A DNA stretch of 9,804 nucleotides from the NCBI GenBank assembly GCA_002469765.1, contig DKNS01000046.1, positions 1-9,804 of the forward strand, in the 5' to 3' direction. A model generated the notes under the pieces. The model saw only the letters and a program-made list of their open reading frames with translations. It was not told where the DNA came from and searched no databases. The DNA is from Flavobacteriales bacterium UBA7382 (GTDB lineage: Bacteria > Bacteroidota > Bacteroidia > Flavobacteriales_D > Sanyastnellaceae). The translations under genes were made by a program, and so were the position numbers. Positions 1-5,395 of the stretch are shown piece by piece; the stretch's first letter is position 1; the number at the start of each line of letters is the position of its first letter.

Positions 1-314
1 CGCTTGGTCACCTCCATCCACTTGGCCCTGTCCTTCTTGCTGACTTTGGCGTACCCAAACCCCGGCAAATCCACCAAGTACCACGTCCCGTCGACGTCGA
101 AGTGGTTGATCAGCTGCGTCTTGCCTGGGGTGCCAGACGTTTTGGCCAAACTCGAGCGCCCCACCAACATGTTGAGCAGGGAACTCTTTCCAACGTTAGA
201 TCGACCGATGAATGCGTACTCCGGTCTGTCAGGCTTGGGGCATTCTGAAGGCTGCGCGCTGCTCTTGACAAAGGTCGCCTCCTTGGTGTCCCACCCAGTC
301 TCTTGGTCAGACAT
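1..314 (-). CDS. engB: Ribosome biogenesis GTPase EngB/YsxC (YihA family), 3' end cut off by window edge
   Basis: This is the N-terminal 104 residues of a TRAFAC-class GTPase that, in known relatives, is needed for assembly of the large ribosomal subunit. Visible motifs are the G1 P-loop GRSNVGKSS (residues 37-45), the G2 region GTPGKT (61-66) with the family's conserved threonines, and G3 DLPGFG (82-87). G4 and G5 lie beyond the left edge. The family usually has about 195-210 residues, so roughly half is present. The ATG at 314-312 follows the TGA of the upstream hydrolase by two bases (TGA-GC-ATG), which implies cotranscription and probably translational coupling. No strong Shine-Dalgarno sequence is visible. 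A Bacteroidota-like trait is its position divergent from mraZ. The family call is certain; only the missing end is unknown. Confidence 0.97.
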   Translation of the reverse strand, partial: MSDQETGWDTKEATFVKSSAQPSECPKPDRPEYAFIGRSNVGKSSLLNMLVGRSSLAKTSGTPGKTQLINHFDVDGTWYLVDLPGFGYAKVSKKDRAKWMEVTK

Positions 315-316
315 GC

Positions 317-1081
317 TCAAGAAATGCCTCGCGCCGCGTACCAGTCGGCAAGGATGGCATTGAAGGTGTCGGGGTGCTCCATCATGGGGGCATGCCCGCA
401 CTCGTCAATCCAAAACAGGTCTGCATTTGGGAAGCCCGCCAAGAAGTCCTCCGCGACCGCAGGCGGGGTGATGATGTCGTTCTTCCCCCAAATCAAACAC
501 ACCGGCACATTCATGCTGGGCAGGTCCTTCGCCATGTTGTGGCGAATGGCCGACTTCGCGATGCTCAAAATGCGGAGCACCTTGTTCCGGTCATTGACCG
601 CCTCAAAACACTCTTCCACCAATTCGGGAGTCGCGTGCTTGGGGTCGTGGAAGGTCACCGCCACTTTCTCTTTGATGTAGCTCTTGTCCTCTCGGCGTGG
701 GAAGCTGGAACCAAAGGCGTTTTCGTACAGTCCACTGCTCGCCGTCAACGTCAACGAAGCAACGCGGTCGAGGTGGTCCCGGGTGTAAATCAACCCCACG
801 TGACCTCCCAAACTGTTGCCCAGCAAGTGAACTTTCTTCAGACCCAACTCATCTAGAAATCCGGCGATGTGCTTGGCCATGTTCTTGGCGTTGGTCTCGA
901 GCATGGGCAGCTCGTATATCGGCAACATCGGGGTGATGACCCTGAAATGCTTGCTGAAATGCGCCCGCACCTCGGCGAAGTTGCTCAACGCCCCAAACAA
1001 GCCGTGAAGCAACACCAACGGCGTGCCTTCACCTTGCTCAACGTAGCGGTAAGGACCGGCCTCAAGAATGTTTGAATCCAT
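317..1081 (-). CDS. Alpha/beta-hydrolase fold protein, substrate unknown
   Basis: A 254-residue single-domain alpha/beta hydrolase. The oxyanion-loop motif LLHGLFG is at residues 24-30, the nucleophile elbow GNSLGG at 88-93 (Ser90), the likely acid is Asp202 in WGKNDIITP, and the catalytic His is His230 in CGHAPMMEHP. The full Ser-Asp-His triad and the normal length argue for an active enzyme. There is no signal peptide or membrane segment, so it should be cytoplasmic. The family contains esterases, MenH-like and BioH-like enzymes, and nothing here decides among them. It sits immediately upstream of engB with a two-base gap and is transcribed away from the dcw operon; I recall this arrangement from other Flavobacteriales. 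That suggests a conserved housekeeping role, but the substrate is not inferable. The ATG at 1081-1079 gives the expected start just before the first beta strands. Confidence 0.93.
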   Translation of the reverse strand: MDSNILEAGPYRYVEQGEGTPLVLLHGLFGALSNFAEVRAHFSKHFRVITPMLPIYELPMLETNAKNMAKHIAGFLDELGLKKVHLLGNSLGGHVGLIYTRDHLDRVASLTLTASSGLYENAFGSSFPRREDKSYIKEKVAVTFHDPKHATPELVEECFEAVNDRNKVLRILSIAKSAIRHNMAKDLPSMNVPVCLIWGKNDIITPPAVAEDFLAGFPNADLFWIDECGHAPMMEHPDTFNAILADWYAARGIS

Positions 1082-1086
1082 GGGGA

Positions 1087-1121
1087 CAAAAATGCATCAC
1101 GCAAGCACCCCACTTCCCAAA
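1087..1121 (-). promoter_or_regulatory. Possible weak promoter for the hydrolase-engB pair
   Basis: Read on the minus strand, CATTTTTG (1094-1087) differs by one base from the Bacteroidota -7 consensus TAnnTTTG. A TTTG (1121-1118) lies 23 bases upstream, at the far limit of the -33/-7 spacing reported for Flavobacterium. Transcription would begin within a few bases of the hydrolase ATG, so the mRNA would be nearly leaderless. This is a weak match in a short stretch and should be treated as a guess. Confidence 0.22.
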
Positions 1122-1144
1122 GCCCCAGCGCGCCATTCACGTCG

Positions 1145-1180
1145 CGTTGTTCACATCGGCTGTTGACAACGTGTGAATAG
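1145..1180. promoter_or_regulatory. Dyad flanked by two DnaA-box-like 9-mers
   Basis: TTGTTCACA (1147-1155, plus) and CTATTCACA (1180-1172, minus) each differ by one base from the relaxed DnaA box TTATNCACA, and they face each other. The same stretch holds nested inverted repeats: TTCACA (1150-1155) with TGTGAA (1172-1177), CGTTGT (1145-1150) with ACAACG (1166-1171), and the small palindrome GTTGACAAC (1162-1170). This could be a DnaA-binding region or the operator of another dimeric regulator of either divergent operon. Only the symmetry is directly seen; the binding protein is inference. Confidence 0.35.
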
Positions 1181-1217
1181 CGTATTCCCTCCACTTCCTC
1201 CCACATTCTGAACCCCA

Positions 1218-1250
1218 TGCCATTCCTGGACTTTTTCCAGACCAATGGCA
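1218..1250. repeat. Two-part stem-loop in the mraZ upstream region
   Basis: A perfect 7-bp outer stem pairs TGCCATT (1218-1224) with AATGGCA (1244-1250). After a 1-versus-3-base internal loop, a perfect 5-bp inner stem pairs CTGGA (1226-1230) with TCCAG (1236-1240), closing a five-base loop CTTTT. No U-tract follows on either strand and no gene ends here, so it does not look like an intrinsic terminator. It lies upstream of the predicted mraZ start of transcription, so it may act as a DNA dyad rather than as RNA, unless a more distal promoter reads through it. Confidence 0.5.
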
Positions 1251-1255
1251 AAACT

Positions 1256-1264
1256 TTATCCACA
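1256..1264 (+). promoter_or_regulatory. DnaA box, exact consensus TTATCCACA
   Basis: The nine bases TTATCCACA match the widely conserved high-affinity DnaA box exactly. The site abuts the first MraZ box, sharing one base (1264), and lies about 50 bases upstream of the predicted -7 element. DnaA is known to act as a transcription factor on division genes in some bacteria (ftsL in Bacillus subtilis, ftsZ in Caulobacter). A role here is inference from sequence and position. Confidence 0.45.
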
Positions 1265-1303
1265 AAGTGGGAGAAAGTGTCAATGAGTGGGAGAAAGTGG
1301 GAG
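1264..1303 (+). promoter_or_regulatory. MraZ operator: four tandem 10-bp boxes
   Basis: Four consecutive decamers run head to tail without gaps: AAAGTGGGAG (1264), AAAGTGTCAA (1274), TGAGTGGGAG (1284) and AAAGTGGGAG (1294). Their TGGGA or TGTCA cores repeat every 10 bp. This matches MraZ targets described in E. coli (TGGGN repeats with 5-bp spacers) and in Mycoplasma (four AAAGTG-type boxes). Fourteen bases, 1266-1279, are repeated exactly at 1286-1299. The last box ends eight bases before the predicted -7 element, so bound MraZ would cover the -33 region of its own promoter. Autoregulation of the dcw operon is the obvious reading; repression is more likely than activation from this geometry. 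Confidence 0.85.
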
Positions 1304-1311
1304 ATTGAGCG

Positions 1312-1319
1312 TACTTTTG
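1312..1319 (+). promoter_or_regulatory. Predicted dcw operon promoter, Bacteroidota -7 element
   Basis: TACTTTTG fits the Bacteroidota primary sigma-factor -7 consensus TAnnTTTG exactly. Transcription would begin around 1325, leaving a leader of about a dozen bases before the mraZ ATG. No TTG or TTTG is found 17-23 bases upstream; that space is taken by MraZ boxes 3 and 4. The promoter may therefore be intrinsically weak or dependent on a regulator. Confidence 0.6.
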
Positions 1320-1337
1320 ATTGACGGAAATGCAACC

Positions 1338-1823
1338 ATGCTCAACCTGCTCGGAGAACACCCCTGTCGCATCGACGCCAAAGGCCGTCTGATGTTCCCT
1401 GCCAAACTGCGAAAGCAGCTTGACGGCGTGATTCATCATGGCCTGGTGGTGAACCGCGACATTTTCGAGGGTTGCTTGGTGCTCTACCCCAAACCTGAGT
1501 GGGACAAAGTCAACGACGAGATGGCGCGCTTGAGCCGGTACAACCGCAAGCACCAGCTGTTTCAACGGAAGTTCATGAAAGGCGCCACGCATGTGGACGT
1601 CGACGGAGCTGGACGCATCAACCTGCCCGCCGCCCTTTTGGAATACGCTGGGATTGATCCCAAGAACGCCAAGGAGGTGATCGTGTCTGGCTTGGGCGAG
1701 AAGGTGGAAATCTGGAACCAAGAGGCGCACAAGAAGCAAGTGATTCAAGACGAGGACGACCTCGACTTTGGGAATTTGGCTGAAGATGTGCGCAAAGACC
1801 TCGAAGGCAGCGACTCAGAATGA
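1338..1823 (+). CDS. mraZ: Transcriptional regulator MraZ
   Basis: A 161-residue protein with the two tandem SpoVT/AbrB-like MraZ repeats. The first signature, DAKGRLMFP, is at residues 13-21 and the second, DGAGRINLP, at 89-97. MraZ forms a ring-shaped oligomer that binds tandem direct repeats in its own promoter and controls the dcw operon; four such boxes lie 35-74 bases upstream. The ATG at 1338 is chosen because the MLNLLGEH start matches the family's usual beginning, and because an upstream in-frame GTG at 1287 would lie inside the operator and before the predicted transcription start. The acidic tail (about residues 137-161, DEDDLDFG onward) follows the second repeat. The TGA overlaps the rsmH start as ATGA. 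Confidence 0.97.
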   Translation: MLNLLGEHPCRIDAKGRLMFPAKLRKQLDGVIHHGLVVNRDIFEGCLVLYPKPEWDKVNDEMARLSRYNRKHQLFQRKFMKGATHVDVDGAGRINLPAALLEYAGIDPKNAKEVIVSGLGEKVEIWNQEAHKKQVIQDEDDLDFGNLAEDVRKDLEGSDSE

Positions 1824-2752
1824 ACCAGGCCTACCACGTCCCCGTCATGCTGAACGCCTCCCTTGAGGCTCTCAACCTTGGCAGCGGCGACGGGGTGCAA
1901 GGAGGTTGCTGGATGGACGCCACATTTGGCGGTGGAGGCCACAGCCAAGCCATGTTGGATGCGGCAGGGCCGAACGCGCGCTTGTTTGGGTTCGACCAAG
2001 ATCCCGACGCGCATGCCAACGCCTTCGACGACCCGCGCTTCACGCTGATCGCGGCGAACTTCAGGTTTGCCCCCCAGTTCCTGCGCGCTCACAAGGGCCT
2101 GCCCTTGACAGGCTTGCTTGCTGATTTGGGGGTAAGCTCCCACCAATTTGACACCCCCGAGCGGGGGTTTTCACTGCGTCACGACGGCCCCTTGGACATG
2201 CGCATGAACACCTCCTCTGGCGAGCCTGCCAGCGCATGGTTGGCCCGGGCAGACGTGGGAGAATTGACCCAAGTTCTTCGGCGCTACGGGGAGGTGACGC
2301 GACCCGACCGCTTGGCTCGCCGCATTGTGGAGGCGCGCGAGACCCAACCCCTCACCACGACCCACGATTTGATTCGGGTGCTGTCTCCAACCGCCCCCCG
2401 CGGCAAAGAGAACAAGCATTACGCGCGCATTTTCCAGGCCATCCGAATCCACCTCAACGACGAGCTGGGCGCCTTGGAAGACTTGCTGACGAACGCCATT
2501 GGCATGCTTGCGCCCGGCGCACGTCTGGCCATCATGAGTTACCACAGCCTCGAAGACCGTTTGGTCAAGCACTTCATGCGCTCTGGCAACTTCGACGACG
2601 ACGTTAAGCGTGACATGAAAGGCCAAGTACTTGCGCCCTTCAAGCCGCTGGTGCGCAAGGCCATTGTGGCAAACGACGAAGAAATGGCGTGCAACCCGCG
2701 CGCGCGGAGCGCACGCCTTCGCGTGGCAGAACGAACCGAATGGATGCCATGA
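1820..2752 (+). CDS. rsmH: 16S rRNA (cytosine(1402)-N(4))-methyltransferase RsmH (MraW)
   Basis: A 310-residue SAM-dependent methyltransferase of normal family length (E. coli 313). It methylates N4 of C1402 in 16S rRNA, at the ribosomal P site. The N-terminal HVPVML (residues 6-11) is the family's opening motif, DATFGGGGHS (33-42) is the SAM-binding motif I, FDQD (58-61) the acidic loop binding the ribose, and DLGVSSHQFD (102-111) the family signature. Near the C-terminus, IMSYHSLEDRLVKHF is also diagnostic. The ATG at 1820 overlaps the mraZ stop by four bases, and its own TGA overlaps the next start in the same ATGA manner, so the first three genes appear translationally coupled. A small insertion with GSGDGVQGG (residues 21-29) precedes motif I. 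Confidence 0.98.
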   Translation: MNQAYHVPVMLNASLEALNLGSGDGVQGGCWMDATFGGGGHSQAMLDAAGPNARLFGFDQDPDAHANAFDDPRFTLIAANFRFAPQFLRAHKGLPLTGLLADLGVSSHQFDTPERGFSLRHDGPLDMRMNTSSGEPASAWLARADVGELTQVLRRYGEVTRPDRLARRIVEARETQPLTTTHDLIRVLSPTAPRGKENKHYARIFQAIRIHLNDELGALEDLLTNAIGMLAPGARLAIMSYHSLEDRLVKHFMRSGNFDDDVKRDMKGQVLAPFKPLVRKAIVANDEEMACNPRARSARLRVAERTEWMP

Positions 2753-3285
2753 AATTCTTCGACCGATTCCGCCGCACCCCGAAGGAGGCCGCCAAAGGCA
2801 ACCGCACCTTGAGCGCTTCTGAGTTGCTCGCACGCGAAGCCAAGGCGGAAGCGGAGGCCGCGAAGGCCACGACCGCACGCAAACCGTCTGGACCCAACCG
2901 CCTGCGCACCTCGGAGGAATTCAGGACTGAACAGCGCGAGAAAAAGAAGCAGCGGCAGCGGCAAAACCAAATTGGAAGCGTCCTCAGAGAGGTGCTCAGT
3001 GGCGAAGTGTTGGCGCGGGAAGCCTTGGTGCGTCAAGTGCCATTCATGCTCTATCTCTGCCTGCTCACCATCCTGTACCTCGGCCTCGGCTACCAAGCAG
3101 AACGCATCCTCCGCGAGAAGCAGCACGTGACCGAACAACTCGAGGAAGCCGTCGCCGAGGAAAAAACCTTGCGCTCCGACTTCGAGTCCCAACTCCAACA
3201 GAGCCGCCTGGCCACGTCCACCGCCGAGCTCGGGTTGGAACAACCCACCGCCCCTCCCACCCTGTTGCGCGCTGACAATGAGTAA
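2749..3285 (+). CDS. ftsL: FtsL-like cell division protein (FtsL_2 type) with long charged N-terminus
   Basis: A 178-residue bitopic membrane protein. Residues 1-95 are hydrophilic and highly charged (Ala/Glu/Lys/Arg-rich, with REKKKQRQRQ at 63-72), residues 98-115 (PFMLYLCLLTILYLGLGY) form the single membrane segment, and residues 116-160 form a probable coiled coil rich in Glu, Gln and Leu. The tail (about 158-173, LGLEQPTAPPTLL) resembles the ending of Bacteroidota FtsL-like proteins. FtsL links the division scaffold to FtsW/FtsI in the periplasm. Start 2749 is preferred because it makes an ATGA overlap with rsmH; ATG 2740 is an in-frame alternative adding three residues. Typical members are, as I recall, about 105-125 residues, so the cytoplasmic part is unusually long. 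The call rests on position, topology and tail motif. Confidence 0.88.
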   Translation: MKFFDRFRRTPKEAAKGNRTLSASELLAREAKAEAEAAKATTARKPSGPNRLRTSEEFRTEQREKKKQRQRQNQIGSVLREVLSGEVLAREALVRQVPFMLYLCLLTILYLGLGYQAERILREKQHVTEQLEEAVAEEKTLRSDFESQLQQSRLATSTAELGLEQPTAPPTLLRADNE

Positions 3286-5395
3286 GATGCCCAACAGCGG
3301 ACGCATTTGGCTCGTGTTTGTGGGCTTGACCTTCGTGGGAATGGGGGTCTTTGGCCGCATTGTGTACATCCAAACGGTGGAGCACGACAAGTGGCAGGCC
3401 AGAGGGGAGCAATTCTCGACCAGCGTGCGCACCATTGAGCCTGCGCGAGGCCAAATTCTGGCCGACGACGGCAGCCTCCTCGCCACCAGCGTTCCGGTTT
3501 ACGATCTTAGGTGGGACTCCAAATGCGAAGGCATGCGCTGGGACGACTACCACAACACGGTGGACACCCTGTGTCAGTTGCTCGGCAAGGCCACCGACAA
3601 ATCCAGCGGGGGCATCCGGCGCAAATTCGACAACGCCCGGCAACGCGGACACCGTGGGGCCCTCATCGCCAGAAACATCCCGTTCACCGCGTACAAGGAA
3701 TTGCGCGAGCTCCCGTTTGTCCAATTGGGTCGGTACAAGAGCGGCTTGGTGTTCGAGCGGCGCGAAAACCGGCGGCGCCCCTTCGGCAAACTCGCCGCAC
3801 GAACCGTGGGCATCGATCGCGAGCAGCAACGGGTAGGCATTGAGCGTGCCTGGAACGAAGAGCTCTCCGGCGTGGAAGGCCAACAACTGTCACGCAAGGT
3901 GGCCGGCAACCAATGGATGCCCGTCACGGACGACTACCTCGTGGATCCGGTCGAAGGGTTGGACGTGGTCACGACCCTAAACTTGCATCTGCAGGATGTG
4001 GCCACCACCGCGCTTGAGCGGCAGCTCCGCAAACACGACGCTGCATGGGGCACCGTCATCGTGTGCGAAGTCCAAACCGGACACATCCAAGCCATCTCCA
4101 ACCTCTCCCGCCACGAATCTGACAACGGAACAGTCGAATACTGGGAGGACTTCAACCACGCCATCGGCACCGCGGTGGAACCAGGATCCACCTTCAAACT
4201 GGCCACCCTCTTGGCCTGCATGGAGGAGGGCATGCTGCCGACAGATTCCGTGGACACCCAAAAGGGTGAAATCCACTTCCACGGGAAGCGCATGCGGGAC
4301 AGCAACCACAAGGACGGCGGACACGGAGAAATTGACCTGTTGAAAGCCTTTGAAGTGAGCTCCAACATTGGCTCAGCGCTGGCGGTGAAGCAAACCTTCG
4401 AGGACAAGCCCTCCGCGTTCACCCAGCAACTTGAGAGGCTCGGTGTGACCACCAAGACCGGCATCCGCTACGTGGGCGAAGCCAAGCCCAAGGTCAAGAC
4501 CAACCCCAAAGCCCGGGATTGGACTGGCATCACCTTGACCCAAATGGCCATCGGCTACGAGCTGACGCAGACACCCTTGCAAACCCTGACGCTTTACAAC
4601 GCCATCGCCAACAACGGCAAGATGATGCGGCCACAACTCGTGCAAGCTTTGCAAATCGGGGGGGAGACGGTGAAGACTTACGAGCCCTTTGTGTTGAATC
4701 CCCAAGTCTGCAGCTCATCCACCCTCGCTGCATGCAAGCAGATGATGGAAGCCGTGTGTGAGGAGGGCGGCGAGGGCACCGCCAAGCGCCAATTCAAGGG
4801 CCGGCCCTACACCGTCGCTGGCAAAACGGGCACCGCGCGGATCGCAACTGGAAATGGGTACGCCGAAGGCCGCTACCGCGCCTCGTTTGCAGGGTTCTTC
4901 CCCGCCGACGCGCCGCGCTATTCATGTGTGGTTGTCATCGCAGATACCAAAAGCGGGCGATACTACGGAAGCACCATCGCCGCCCCTGTGTTCCGCGATG
5001 TGGCCGACTTGATTTACGCAACAGACCCCGCGTTCCACACGTTGGACAACCGCGATTTGGCAGAAGTGAAATCGATGCCTGCAGCAAAAGACGGCGCAAG
5101 GCATGCACTGGCCGATGTCTACCACGCCATAGGCATGACACACACCGGGGAAACCACCGCCGATTGGGTGAACGTGACGACAGGCGAGCAATCCGCTGAG
5201 CTAAGGGCCATCGAATTCCCTGAATCGGGCATCCCTGACGTCCGCGGCATGGGCTTGCGCGACGCCCTGTACCTGCTCGAGAATGCGGGATTGAACGTGA
5301 CATACAACGGCGTCGGTACCGTCAAGTCGCAGTCCATCGCCCCAGGCACACAACTGCGACCCGAAGTCACCACCATCCAACTACGCCTCTCGTGA
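3278..5395 (+). CDS. ftsI: Class B penicillin-binding protein, septal transpeptidase FtsI with PASTA domain
   Basis: A 705-residue class B PBP that crosslinks septal peptidoglycan in the periplasm together with FtsW. It has a short cytoplasmic tail, a membrane anchor (about residues 9-27), and a PBP-dimer/pedestal domain opening with ARGQILADDGSLLATS (56-71). The transpeptidase domain carries all three active-site motifs: STFK at 304-307 (nucleophile Ser304), SSN at 361-363 and KTG at 516-518. A C-terminal PASTA domain (about 652-705, IPDVRGMGLRDALYLLENAG onward) is joined by a linker of about 65 residues. The ATG at 3278 lies inside the end of ftsL, giving an 8-base overlap, which suggests coupled translation and matched FtsL/FtsI output. 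An elongasome PBP2 is less likely given the ftsL-ftsI-murE order and the PASTA domain. Confidence 0.97.
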   Translation: MSKMPNSGRIWLVFVGLTFVGMGVFGRIVYIQTVEHDKWQARGEQFSTSVRTIEPARGQILADDGSLLATSVPVYDLRWDSKCEGMRWDDYHNTVDTLCQLLGKATDKSSGGIRRKFDNARQRGHRGALIARNIPFTAYKELRELPFVQLGRYKSGLVFERRENRRRPFGKLAARTVGIDREQQRVGIERAWNEELSGVEGQQLSRKVAGNQWMPVTDDYLVDPVEGLDVVTTLNLHLQDVATTALERQLRKHDAAWGTVIVCEVQTGHIQAISNLSRHESDNGTVEYWEDFNHAIGTAVEPGSTFKLATLLACMEEGMLPTDSVDTQKGEIHFHGKRMRDSNHKDGGHGEIDLLKAFEVSSNIGSALAVKQTFEDKPSAFTQQLERLGVTTKTGIRYVGEAKPKVKTNPKARDWTGITLTQMAIGYELTQTPLQTLTLYNAIANNGKMMRPQLVQALQIGGETVKTYEPFVLNPQVCSSSTLAACKQMMEAVCEEGGEGTAKRQFKGRPYTVAGKTGTARIATGNGYAEGRYRASFAGFFPADAPRYSCVVVIADTKSGRYYGSTIAAPVFRDVADLIYATDPAFHTLDNRDLAEVKSMPAAKDGARHALADVYHAIGMTHTGETTADWVNVTTGEQSAELRAIEFPESGIPDVRGMGLRDALYLLENAGLNVTYNGVGTVKSQSIAPGTQLRPEVTTIQLRLS

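Noticed and set aside
1218..1250. Stem-loop considered as an intrinsic terminator
   Set aside because: No T-run follows on either strand and neither neighbouring operon ends here.
1145..1264. Cluster of DnaA-like sites considered as a replication origin
   Set aside because: Only one site is exact, there is no clear AT-rich unwinding region, and no dnaA, dnaN or other origin-linked gene is nearby; a regulatory role is simpler.
1287..1337. Upstream in-frame GTG start for mraZ, adding 17 residues
   Set aside because: The GTG lies inside the third MraZ box and upstream of the predicted transcription start; the family begins at the MLNLLGEH position.
1137..1748. Minus-strand open frame covering the mraZ operator and most of mraZ
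   Set aside because: It reads through the tandem operator repeats and the antisense of mraZ, has no recognisable motif, and would leave no room for the divergent promoter.
2539..3486. Open frame of 315 residues on the minus strand across rsmH, ftsL and ftsI
   Set aside because: It is antisense to three well-supported genes. Its Leu/Ala/Gly-rich sequence follows from their codon use, with no family motif.
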